Source: an uncultured bacterium (GTDB lineage Bacteria; Bacillota_I; Bacilli_A; RFN20; CAG-826). Taken from it: a DNA stretch of 64,000 nucleotides. A program made the translations under genes and the position numbers. Positions 1-7,948 of the stretch are shown piece after piece (position 1 is the first letter of the stretch; every line of letters begins with the position of its first letter). The notes beneath the pieces were generated by a model, which did not search any database, had not been told where the DNA came from, and worked only from the letters and a program-made list of their open reading frames with translations. The DNA lies in NCBI GenBank assembly GCA_949297805.1, contig CASFTG010000001.1, positions 248,001 to 312,000 on the forward strand. Reading direction: 5' to 3'.

Positions 1-318
1 CGGAATCTCTTGCTTCGCTTCGCCGGGGCTTCGAGGCAGACGGGTTTTAGGCGGAATGGCTCGCTATTTGGGATCTTGACGGTTCTTTCAATGGGGCTGG
101 GCTTGGCCATTGGGGCGGCAGCTTGCTATATTTACCAAGCGGCCTTCCTCGCTTCCTTGCTCGGTTTTCAGGCCAATTTCCTTTACTTCCACGTCTATAC
201 TTTCTTATTGATTTTCGCGGGGACGGCCCTTGCTTTGACCGTCATCCTCCTTATCCTTCGCTTTACCTTGTTTAAAGCGGACCTCAGCAAAGATCTGTAC
301 CGGGTGAAAGAAAAATGA
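1..318 (+). CDS. FtsX-like ABC transporter permease, C-terminal part (truncated by window start)
   Basis: The reading frame is open from the first base, so the gene starts outside the window and only about 105 C-terminal residues are seen. They contain two strong hydrophobic segments separated by a short loop (about residues 25-55 and 62-88), then a short basic cytoplasmic tail ending DLYRVKEK. This is the usual C-terminal layout of FtsX/MacB-type permeases. The stop codon overlaps the start of the next gene, an ATPase-permease fusion, by four bases, so the two are translationally coupled and probably form one export or lipoprotein-release type ABC complex. The family call rests on topology and the neighbour rather than on a diagnostic motif. 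Confidence 0.6.
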   Translation, partial: RNLLLRFAGASRQTGFRRNGSLFGILTVLSMGLGLAIGAAACYIYQAAFLASLLGFQANFLYFHVYTFLLIFAGTALALTVILLILRFTLFKADLSKDLYRVKEK

Positions 319-2330
319 TCGAATTACGAGAAGTTTCCCTCTCTTTTGCCAATCGAAAGGTCCTCGATGGCTTTTCCTGCGGGTTCTATAAAGGGCTTAA
401 TTGGCTCGATGGGGAATCGGGCTCAGGCAAGAGCTCGATCATCAAGATGATACTGGGGGACCTAAAGCCGGATAAAGGGGAAGTGGTGGCGCCAGACGGA
501 CTAAGCTTTGCCTACGCCGGCCCCGACCCGAGCCTTCTTTATGACCGGGACTTCCAGACGAACCTCCGTAAGTTCGCATCGCTGTCCCAATTGCCTGAAC
601 GCTTGCAAAGGCTGGCCGAGGATTTCGATGCCGTTAAGCTCTTCAATACCCGGATTTATCGGCTAAGCGGGGGCGAGCGGAAGAAATTGGAATTGCTCGT
701 CGCCTTGGCCGAACCGGCCGACCTCTATATCCTCGATGAGCCCTTTTCTTCATTGGATCGTTCGTCCAAAGATGCCTTGGCGGCCTATTTAACCGAGACA
801 AAAGGCCAACGGAATTACCTTGTGGTCAATCACGATTCCGATACTCCGTTGCCCTATGACCATAAAGTCGCCATCGCGAACGGGAACTCCGAAGCCCCGG
901 CCGCCGGCTCCCCGATTGAGCCTGAAGTCGATGGGGTCAAAGCGAAAGTCAGCTTGTGGGATAGCCTTCGCCATCTCCTATTCGAGGCCCGGGCCTTGAC
1001 GGCGCTTGAAGCCGTGATGTTCTTGCTCTCCGTCCTTTCTTTGGTCACCTGTTTGGGCTTCATCCCGCCCAATGAAGACCAAGCCAACCGCCTCGGCTTA
1101 AATGCCTCGCCCTTCCCGATGGCCCTGTTCGACGGGAATCAGGACGAGGTCGAGTTTGAGGATTTCATGGCTGCCTACGATGCGGCGGACCTCGTCTATC
1201 TTCCCTTCATGTCCTATGACGCCGAGAACGATTATCTTTCCGATCTCAGCGCTGGGTTATTGGCCTTCGATGAGGCTCCTTTTGCGGTCTTCCAACAGGA
1301 AAACTCGCAAAGATTCCATATTCACCCCGATTACTCGTATTCGAAAAACGACGAGGTTATTGCGGGCCAATTCGCGATGCTGACTCCCGAATCCCCGGTT
1401 TTGGCCCGGTTAAAGGATTATGATTATTTCTCATTCATTTGGGATGGGGGTGATCAGGCCTTGTTCCTCTGCCCCAAAAGCGAATTGCCTTATGTCGCCG
1501 CCTCCTTCCTCAATGGCGGTTTCCATTACCAGGATTACTATACCGACGGCCCAGCCATCATCAGCGGCCCTCCGCTTCAGCTTGTGACCTTCGGGGTCGA
1601 TTACGGCTTGACCGCCGGCCCTTCGACCTTCGCCTATACTAGCGATTCTTCTTATTCCTTGATTAGCCGAAGCACGGAAGGCCTCTCCATTCGGACCGCC
1701 TCCAACCGTTTCGTTCCGGCAGAGTATGGGAAGGATAATGTCATGAGCTTCGGGGCCTATGCCTATCTTTCCTTCACCGGGGCCTATATGCGTTCCCCGA
1801 TCGAGGGGAAAGGCTTTCTCCTTTTAGGCAACGGCAAGGAATATTTGTCCTCCTTAGATTTATCGATCTTTCGCCCGATCGGCATCATCGGCTTCAATGA
1901 GTCGGCTTTGACCGAACCCCGGCTTATCTTCAATTCCTTGACCCCGATTTTGGCTGGCTTCTATTTCCTCATCTTCCTTTTCTCAATCAAAAACGACGCC
2001 CGGAATCTACGCTCGCTTTCGCTGACTTATCGGCGGAATGGGATCGAAGAGCGAAAGGCCGACCGGCTTTCTTTAACGGCTTATGTTTCGCCTTTGTTGG
2101 TTGGACTGCTCGTTTCGATTATCCTCTATTTCGGCTTGGTTTGGCCCTTGATCAACTATGGCCAATTCCTTTGCGATTATCCGGAGGGTTATGGGGCCGT
2201 TTATGGGTCGGCTTATGGCAATGTTTCCTTCCTTTGGTTCTATCGTCCCTCGTGGTTATTGCTGCTTAGCGTAGTCTATTTGCTTCCGTCCTTGCTCGGC
2301 GGCTTAATCGCCTTGCGGAAGAAGAGATAA
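315..2330 (+). CDS. ABC transporter ATPase fused to FtsX-like permease
   Basis: 671 residues. The N-terminal ~200 residues are an ABC ATPase with Walker A GESGSGKSS (~res 35), signature LSGGERKKLELL (~res 117) and Walker B LYILDEPFSSLD (~res 136). After a linker a transmembrane segment lies at about 230-250, followed by a ~300-residue extracytoplasmic domain and three C-terminal membrane segments (about 545-562, 595-615, 645-665). An ATPase followed by TM, large ectodomain and three TMs is the layout of MacB-like/FtsX exporters fused in one chain. It starts with an ATGA overlap with the preceding permease fragment. Its stop lies one base from the stop of the convergent gene. Substrate is unknown; peptide, lipid or lipoprotein export are all possible. 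Confidence 0.8.
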   Translation: MIELREVSLSFANRKVLDGFSCGFYKGLNWLDGESGSGKSSIIKMILGDLKPDKGEVVAPDGLSFAYAGPDPSLLYDRDFQTNLRKFASLSQLPERLQRLAEDFDAVKLFNTRIYRLSGGERKKLELLVALAEPADLYILDEPFSSLDRSSKDALAAYLTETKGQRNYLVVNHDSDTPLPYDHKVAIANGNSEAPAAGSPIEPEVDGVKAKVSLWDSLRHLLFEARALTALEAVMFLLSVLSLVTCLGFIPPNEDQANRLGLNASPFPMALFDGNQDEVEFEDFMAAYDAADLVYLPFMSYDAENDYLSDLSAGLLAFDEAPFAVFQQENSQRFHIHPDYSYSKNDEVIAGQFAMLTPESPVLARLKDYDYFSFIWDGGDQALFLCPKSELPYVAASFLNGGFHYQDYYTDGPAIISGPPLQLVTFGVDYGLTAGPSTFAYTSDSSYSLISRSTEGLSIRTASNRFVPAEYGKDNVMSFGAYAYLSFTGAYMRSPIEGKGFLLLGNGKEYLSSLDLSIFRPIGIIGFNESALTEPRLIFNSLTPILAGFYFLIFLFSIKNDARNLRSLSLTYRRNGIEERKADRLSLTAYVSPLLVGLLVSIILYFGLVWPLINYGQFLCDYPEGYGAVYGSAYGNVSFLWFYRPSWLLLLSVVYLLPSLLGGLIALRKKR

Positions 2331-2331
2331 G

Positions 2332-2808
2332 CTACTTATCTTTTCGAAGAAGTTTCTTCAATCGGACGTTCGGATCGAAGTCCTCTTCTTTAAACTCGAC
2401 TAGCGAGAGCAGAGCCTCGATGACCCATTCTTCTCCTTGGGTATGCCATCCGGAATAATGGTCGATGAGGATCTTCGGCGGGAAATGCTTATAGACGAAA
2501 CGGGAACTCACTTCCCGTGTGTAAGCGATGTAACGGGTCATATAGCCTAGCCAATACATCGCCTCGGCCGGGTGCTTCGTCGTTCCGTAAGCGGTCTTTC
2601 CAAATTCCTTTTCAATCTGGGCGAAGGCGTCGTCGACCTCTAATGGCAGGAGGTAGACCTTGCCTAAATCGAGTATTTCGGCGTAATGGCTTTTGAAGAA
2701 TCGGCGCAGGAAAATTGGACTGGAGCAAGTTAGTCTCGTCACCGAGGTAAAGAACACCTCAGCTTGATGGACGGCGATATCTAGTCCGCAACTATCGAAT
2801 TCTTTCAT
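2332..2808 (-). CDS. Partner protein of ADP-ribosyltransferase-like gene (candidate antitoxin)
   Basis: 158 residues from the ATG at 2808, which overlaps the upstream TGA as ATGA. An upstream start at 2862 is possible but would lie deep inside the preceding gene. No signal peptide or membrane segment. The centre carries an aromatic-rich stretch (PAEAMYWLGYMTRYIAYTRE, ~res 78-97) that I recall from small proteins encoded beside DUF3990 genes; the tail is Lys-rich. Tight coupling to an HTH/ADP-ribosyltransferase-like protein suggests an antitoxin or accessory partner, but no activity is demonstrable from sequence. The gene ends one base from the stop of the ABC fusion gene, with no terminator between them. 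Confidence 0.55.
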   Translation of the reverse strand: MKEFDSCGLDIAVHQAEVFFTSVTRLTCSSPIFLRRFFKSHYAEILDLGKVYLLPLEVDDAFAQIEKEFGKTAYGTTKHPAEAMYWLGYMTRYIAYTREVSSRFVYKHFPPKILIDHYSGWHTQGEEWVIEALLSLVEFKEEDFDPNVRLKKLLRKDK

Positions 2809-3656
2809 GAGAGCACCTGATCGATGTAGAGTCCAGTACCTCGGAAATTCCGCTGGGCCCATTTTAGTTTTGTCTCGATTTCCTTGGATCGTTCCTCGCT
2901 TTCGCGCAGAGAGGTAAGCCTTTCTTCCTCACATACGTAAAGCCGTTCTTGATAATGGAGGGAATTGATCGCGGCACTGGTTTTGAAGACGTATTGATTG
3001 CCCAAACGACTGGCCGAGAGGGAGTGAATTGCCTCTTGATCGGTTATCTGCCCGTCTCCAAAACGCCGCATGATTTGATACATCCGGTTATCTGCGATGG
3101 GGGCAATGATTACATCCACACCTTCGAGGCGTGCTAGGGTTTCCTTTAGTTTTGGATGGTTTTGGTATCTGTTGAGTTGCCTTCGGTGGTAGCAGACGGT
3201 TAATAGCCATTCAATAGAGGCGGGGATATTGATCGTCTTAAGTCTAACGAGGCTGCCAACGAAGACATAGACAGAAGGCGATGATTCCGTCTCAACGAAA
3301 TTTAGGGCTGAGAATAACTTCTCTGAGCAATAAAAGCCTCGGCCGAAATCACAGTTGTCGCGTGCCCCGTCGGGATTGATATCATCGATTCCGTTTCTTG
3401 ATCCGTGAAAAAGAAGGATTTGGCTTGGGGAAAGATTTTCTTGATAGACCTCAGTTTTTGCAACGTTGAGACGTATCCCCAGTTTGTAAAAAGCGTTATA
3501 TGTTTTTTTCAGTATTTCACTGTTCGGCGTTCCATCCAATGCTTCTTGCAGGGTCCGAAATTTTGCGCCGGCCTTATTGGCAAATTCTTTTTTGCTGATA
3601 TCAAGGATATCGCAGCATTTTTCGACGTCGTCTTTGAAAGAATAGTTTCCTAACAT
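2805..3656 (-). CDS. HTH plus DUF3990 ADP-ribosyltransferase-like protein (candidate toxin)
   Basis: 283 residues. Residues 1-65 look like a Cro/C1-type helix-turn-helix region (LDISKKEFANKAG followed by FRTLQEAL). From about residue 80 the protein matches DUF3990, a family I associate with the ADP-ribosyltransferase fold: LLFHGSRNGI (His84), CDFGRGFYCSE (Tyr109) and LGNQYVFKT (Gln221) stand where the H-Y-E/Q triad would be expected. The C-terminal ~50 residues are charged and probably coiled. It is first in a two-gene unit with ATGA coupling to a small partner, the usual shape of an autoregulated toxin-antitoxin locus. A near-consensus promoter places the likely transcription start on or next to the ATG. 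Toxicity and target are inference. Confidence 0.65.
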   Translation of the reverse strand: MLGNYSFKDDVEKCCDILDISKKEFANKAGAKFRTLQEALDGTPNSEILKKTYNAFYKLGIRLNVAKTEVYQENLSPSQILLFHGSRNGIDDINPDGARDNCDFGRGFYCSEKLFSALNFVETESSPSVYVFVGSLVRLKTINIPASIEWLLTVCYHRRQLNRYQNHPKLKETLARLEGVDVIIAPIADNRMYQIMRRFGDGQITDQEAIHSLSASRLGNQYVFKTSAAINSLHYQERLYVCEEERLTSLRESEERSKEIETKLKWAQRNFRGTGLYIDQVLS

Positions 3657-3662
3657 GGTTGT

Positions 3663-3713
3663 ATCTTACTGCATTATTAGGCGCTTTTCAACTTACATAC
3701 GCAAAAATGTATG
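3663..3713 (-). promoter_or_regulatory. Promoter and inverted repeat of the ADP-ribosyltransferase-like operon
   Basis: On the minus strand TTGAAA (3691-3686) and TAAGAT (3668-3663) are separated by 17 bases. Only six bases lie between the -10 box and the ATG, so the transcript is probably leaderless. Directly upstream of the -35 box is the inverted repeat CATAC-8-GTATG (3696-3713), a plausible operator for the HTH domain of the encoded protein. Confidence 0.5.
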
Positions 3714-3763
3714 ACCAAGTTTTAGCCTTAGGTTATGCTAGGATATGCCACACGAGGTAACTT

Positions 3764-4375
3764 ATGACCGAAAGAGAAAAGATGCTCGCCGGGCAGATCT
3801 ATAACCCGAGCGATCCCGAATTGGCCGCTTTATCGATGGCGGCCAAACATAAAGCGTTTCTGCTAAGCCAAACCGATCCGACGGACGGCGAACTGTATAT
3901 GAAACGGCTCCGCGACCTTTTGCCTGGGCTGGGGGAGAACTCCTATTTGGCCCCGGGCGTTCAAGTCGATTACGGGGTCCACGTCAAAACCGGAAAGAAC
4001 TTCTACATGAACTATGGGGCGGTCCTGCTCGATTGCTGCCCGATCGAAATCGGGGATGACGTCATGTGCGGGGTCAACGTCCACGTCGTCACCCCGGTCC
4101 ATCCCTTATTGGCCGAAGAACGGAACCAAAGGCAGTTTGAGGACGGCATCCATGACCTTGAATACGCCAAGCCAATCAAAATTGGGAGCAACGTTTGGAT
4201 CGCGAGCGACGTCACCGTCTGCGGTGGCGTGACTATCGGCGATAACTCAGTCATCGCCGCCGGGGCAGTGGTGACCAAAGACATTCCTTCCGGCGTCTTA
4301 GCCGGCGGGGTCCCTTGCAAGGTAATTCGACCATTAAGCGAGAAAGATCGCCTTGGGGTTTACGACAAGAAGTAA
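3764..4375 (+). CDS. Sugar O-acetyltransferase (maltose/galactoside acetyltransferase family)
   Basis: 203 residues, normal for the Maa/LacA/NodL family of acetyl-CoA-dependent hexapeptide-repeat acetyltransferases. The N-terminal Mac domain begins MTEREKMLAGQIYNPSDPEL. The left-handed beta-helix repeats follow from about residue 65 (IEIGDDVMCG, IKIGSNVWIASDV, VTIGDNSVIAAGAVV). The catalytic His region VNVHVVTPVHPL (~res 105-116) is intact. It ends with the usual GVPCKVIRPL. A GAGGT ribosome-binding site precedes the ATG. The enzyme acetylates non-metabolised sugars in the cytoplasm; the precise acceptor cannot be read from sequence. Transcribed divergently from the ADP-ribosyltransferase-like unit. 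Confidence 0.9.
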   Translation: MTEREKMLAGQIYNPSDPELAALSMAAKHKAFLLSQTDPTDGELYMKRLRDLLPGLGENSYLAPGVQVDYGVHVKTGKNFYMNYGAVLLDCCPIEIGDDVMCGVNVHVVTPVHPLLAEERNQRQFEDGIHDLEYAKPIKIGSNVWIASDVTVCGGVTIGDNSVIAAGAVVTKDIPSGVLAGGVPCKVIRPLSEKDRLGVYDKK

Positions 4376-4466
4376 GTCCCTTATTCCCTTTCGTTATCAA
4401 TACCGATAGATAAGACGAAGTAGAGAAAGAAGAAAATCGTTTTAGAATCGCCTTGGAGGGCAAGCT

Positions 4467-5360
4467 ATGAAATCCGAAGTCTATTTCATCCGGGAGATCA
4501 GTCCAGAAAACGTCGTCAAGCTCTATCGTGCCTTAGGAATCGAACTCCCGGGCAAAGTCGCGGTCAAGGTCCATTCGGGGGAGAAGGGGAATCAAAACTT
4601 CCTCCATCCCGAATTCTGGAAGAAGATGGTCGAGGAAGTGAACGGGACTATCGTCGAGTGCAATACCGCCTATGGCGATGCGGCCGGTGGGGTCCGGGAC
4701 AATACTCCCTCTCACCTTAAGCTATTGGAGGAGCATGGCTGGACCAAATACTTCAAGGTCGATCTAATGGACGCCGAAGGGCCGGATGTGGTCTTACCGA
4801 TTCCTAATGGCCAGATCTTGAAAAATAACCTCGTCGGCAAGGACTTGCTGAATTACGATTCGATGCTGGTTCTCGCTCATTTCAAAGGCCATCCGATGGG
4901 CGGGTATGGGGGAGCCTTAAAACAACTATCCATCGGCTGCGCCTCCCGGGCTGGGAAAGCCCTCATCCATTCCGGCGGGGCGAGCGATGACCGCTTCGAA
5001 TGCTGGAATAAGCACGCCCATAAAAACGCCTTCCCCGAGGCGATGGCCGATGCCGCTTCCTCGGTCGTGAACCACTTCAACGGCAAGATCGCTTATATCA
5101 ACGTCATGAAGAACCTCTCGGTCGATTGCGATTGCTGCCAGATCGCCGAGGATCCCTGCATGAGGGATATTGGCATCCTCTCCTCCCTAGACCCAGTCGC
5201 CATCGATCAGGCTTGCATCGATTTGGTCAAGAACAGCGATGATCCGGGCAAAGAGCATTTCCTGGAACGGGTCAATTCGCGTAACGGGATTCATACCATC
5301 GAGGCGGCGGCCGACCTCGGCATCGGTTCCCGCGATTACGAGCTGATCGAATTGAAATAG
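4467..5360 (+). CDS. DUF362 domain-containing protein
   Basis: 297 residues. The whole chain is a DUF362 domain: VAVKVHSGEKGN near residue 30, a central LVLAHFKGHPMGGYGGALK stretch (~res 133), and the Cys-rich VDCDCCQIAEDPCMRDIGIL segment (~res 222) followed by DPVAIDQACIDLV. The ferredoxin domain fused to many DUF362 proteins is absent here; only the clustered cysteines could bind metal or an Fe-S cluster. A GGAGG ribosome-binding site lies upstream. Family members are widespread in anaerobes and lack a firm function, so none is assigned. Monocistronic, followed by a hairpin with a T run. Confidence 0.85.
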   Translation: MKSEVYFIREISPENVVKLYRALGIELPGKVAVKVHSGEKGNQNFLHPEFWKKMVEEVNGTIVECNTAYGDAAGGVRDNTPSHLKLLEEHGWTKYFKVDLMDAEGPDVVLPIPNGQILKNNLVGKDLLNYDSMLVLAHFKGHPMGGYGGALKQLSIGCASRAGKALIHSGGASDDRFECWNKHAHKNAFPEAMADAASSVVNHFNGKIAYINVMKNLSVDCDCCQIAEDPCMRDIGILSSLDPVAIDQACIDLVKNSDDPGKEHFLERVNSRNGIHTIEAAADLGIGSRDYELIELK

Positions 5361-5668
5361 CTATCCATTGACGGATCGGAAAGAAAATCCCCGAAAATTA
5401 CGTGATCCTCTCGGCGAAACCGGAAGCCCCATCGCCGTCGGGCCTATTTCGAGGGATTCGGTGGCCTTTTTTACATCGGGAAACGTAATAATTGCCGCTA
5501 ATTAGGGATTTTCGCTGAAGAAATGACGGGCGGACTATTTTCGGTTGCGATGGAGCTCGCGAATGGGGTGCGTGTTGCTTCCTTTACGCATATATCGGGG
5601 GCGTCTTTGAACCCATTGCGAAATGCCGGAGCATGGTCTATCTTTATAGCCGTGTCAGGATCATGCGT
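5361..5668 (+). other. Intergenic region with hairpin/T-run and promoter
   Basis: A stem with GGCC/GGCC and CGA/TCG arms followed by TTTTTT (about 5445-5474) is a candidate terminator for the DUF362 gene. Near the 3' end TTGCGA (5616-5621) and TATCTT (5639-5644) with a 17-base spacer could drive the leucine-rich-repeat gene pair. No riboswitch I recognise and no convincing small gene. Confidence 0.4.
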
Positions 5669-7948
5669 ATGAAACGAAAACCATTTACCGCACTTTTGCC
5701 TTTATTGCTTTTATCCGCCTGCGGTCCGTCCGGCCCTTCCTCAAGCGAATCGGAGCCGCCTTTGGAAACCACTCCAACGGAGACCGAACCAACGGAAACC
5801 AAGACCGAATCCTCCTCTCCCGATGAAACCCAATCGGATACGGAAGAAACGAGCGATTCGGAGGATAGCTCCAGTGAAGATAGCAGCTCAACCCCGGTTT
5901 TGGAGTGGCGCGAGGATCCGGAATTGCTTGTGGCCGGCTATGACGAAGAATATGCCAATCTCGACAAAGACGATCCCTCCATCTCCTATTGGCTAATGGC
6001 CGATAATTATGGCGGCGACACGTATGCTATTTCCGTTTATTCCAGCTTATTCGCCGACGACGCTTATTGGGGCGATATTAAAATCGCGGTCGATGGCGAA
6101 CCGACGACTGCCACCTTCTCCGTTTTGGGGAATCCGAATCCCTACCATTACTATTGCCTGTTGCCTTTGACCCGCGGGACCCACACCATAACGGTTTATT
6201 ATGAACCGCTTAAGGTTTACGCGAATTTAACGGCAGTTCTATCCAATACCATTCCACTTGGCGATGCCAATCTTTCTGAACTTGAGTTGGATTTGGAAGT
6301 GGGGGAAAAATGGAAACTGGAGTTTAGGAACTTGTCTGGCAATGAACTGCAGTTCCTTGAATATGAATTCGCGTCCTCCGATGAATCGGTGGTTAGCGTT
6401 TCTTCCGATGGGGTCGTGACGGCTTTGAATGTTGGGACGGCTGAGGTTTGGCTGGAAAGCCGGACCTTCACCAGCGAGAAATGCCAGGTTCGGGTCTATG
6501 ACGATGATCCTTCCTCCGAAGGGCTGAAATATCGCCTATCGCCCGATCAATCCGGTTATTTGGTTACTGGTTATGAAGGCGATTCGGTCAACATCATCAT
6601 CCCATTGATTCACCATAACAAACCGGTAATCGGCCTCGCTTCCGGCGCCTTCCGGGGTTTGACCTTCATTAAAACGGTTGTTTTCCATAAAGGGATCACC
6701 TACTTACCGGATGATGCTTTCTATGGCTGCGAAGCGCTGGAAACCATCGAGTGGGGCGGTATTACCACACTGGGCGATTATGCTTTCTATGGCTGTGGCA
6801 ACTTCCATTTATACGAACTCCCGGAGCAAATTAACTCGGTGGGGGTCAGCTGCTTTGAAGGCTCTTTGCAGGCCGGCCCGCTTTATGTCCATAACAAAAC
6901 GGTCGATTTTGGTTATTTCGCTTTCGGAGAAAAGATTACCTCTATTTATCTTGAGGAGACTGAACCAGCCGGGGATTTGCTTTCAATCCTCGCCTATCCC
7001 TCAAGAAGGCTTACCCTATATCCGGCTTGCCTTTCCTTTATCGAGGAAGACGGCGTTCTCTATGGTGAGTTCCACGATGGGGAACGTACCTATTTAACGG
7101 CGGCCGGCTTAACCGAGGCGAAGGAACAATTGAATCTTCCTTCTGCGGCCAATGGGTTGCCGATAGAGGAAATCGGGTCGGATTTCGCGGTGGCGAGCCC
7201 GGAGACGAAGTCCGTTACTATCTCGGGTTCAATCAGGATGCTTGACGACTATGCCTTCTTCTCCAATGATGAAATAGTATCCTTCACCTTCGCGGCCTCC
7301 TCTGACGAGGTTCCCTTGTCGATTGGGGAGCGGGCTATCGATTGCTCTTCCTTAGACGAGATTATCTTACCTGCCCGCTTAACTTCAATCGGCCAATATG
7401 GGTTTAACAACGCCTCCCGTCTAAGCATTTACCTAGAAGGGGAGATTGGCGAGGAATTCGATCAATACTGGGCTCCGGGTCGCCGGTTTGCCTTGGAGCG
7501 TTTCGTCAAGAAAATCACCGCTGATGACGACACGGTCTTCGCCATTTATGATAACGAGGATTCTTCGCTGCAACATGCGGCGATCGTTGATGGAAAGACC
7601 AGCATTCCCGTCTCGATCGAGGATATCCCGGTCAATCGAATCCTGCCCTACGCCTTTGAGGATACTGACTTCGGGGAATCGTTAACCATCCCGGATTCAA
7701 TTGAGATCATCGAGCATCACGCTTTCTACAATATCCGGACCCCGAATATCTATCTGCCTGCGAGCGTCCAGGAGATCGAAACCGATGGTTTCGTCCCGTA
7801 TTGGGATCTCGAAGAACCGACGATTTATTACTTCGGGAGTGAAGACGGGGCGGGGTTCGCCGATGGCTGGAACGATGATTATCAGGTCGTCTACGGTTAT
7901 GACCCCGACGCACCGGTCAATCCCGATGAAGGAGGTAACGAACAATGA
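5669..7948 (+). CDS. BspA-type leucine-rich-repeat lipoprotein with Ig-like domain
   Basis: About 759 residues from the ATG at 5669 (MKRKPFTALL), chosen because the upstream AGGA is well spaced for it. Starts at 5663 or 5633 are possible. Signal peptide with lipobox LLSACG, so the Cys is expected to be lipidated and the protein anchored outside the membrane. A Ser/Thr/Glu-rich linker follows (~res 20-75). A Big_2-like Ig fold lies at about 205-280 (FASSDESVVSVSSDGVVTAL). LRR_5 (BspA) repeats of the pattern IGxxAFxGC...LxxIxLPxxVxxIGxYAF run from about residue 300 to the end. BspA repeats mediate binding to host, mucin or other cells in the families studied. The stop overlaps the next start (ATGA). 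Confidence 0.85.
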   Translation: MKRKPFTALLPLLLLSACGPSGPSSSESEPPLETTPTETEPTETKTESSSPDETQSDTEETSDSEDSSSEDSSSTPVLEWREDPELLVAGYDEEYANLDKDDPSISYWLMADNYGGDTYAISVYSSLFADDAYWGDIKIAVDGEPTTATFSVLGNPNPYHYYCLLPLTRGTHTITVYYEPLKVYANLTAVLSNTIPLGDANLSELELDLEVGEKWKLEFRNLSGNELQFLEYEFASSDESVVSVSSDGVVTALNVGTAEVWLESRTFTSEKCQVRVYDDDPSSEGLKYRLSPDQSGYLVTGYEGDSVNIIIPLIHHNKPVIGLASGAFRGLTFIKTVVFHKGITYLPDDAFYGCEALETIEWGGITTLGDYAFYGCGNFHLYELPEQINSVGVSCFEGSLQAGPLYVHNKTVDFGYFAFGEKITSIYLEETEPAGDLLSILAYPSRRLTLYPACLSFIEEDGVLYGEFHDGERTYLTAAGLTEAKEQLNLPSAANGLPIEEIGSDFAVASPETKSVTISGSIRMLDDYAFFSNDEIVSFTFAASSDEVPLSIGERAIDCSSLDEIILPARLTSIGQYGFNNASRLSIYLEGEIGEEFDQYWAPGRRFALERFVKKITADDDTVFAIYDNEDSSLQHAAIVDGKTSIPVSIEDIPVNRILPYAFEDTDFGESLTIPDSIEIIEHHAFYNIRTPNIYLPASVQEIETDGFVPYWDLEEPTIYYFGSEDGAGFADGWNDDYQVVYGYDPDAPVNPDEGGNEQ

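Noticed and set aside
5361..5632. Riboswitch upstream of the leucine-rich-repeat genes
   Set aside because: The structured part is explained by a terminator-like hairpin and I could not match any known aptamer core.
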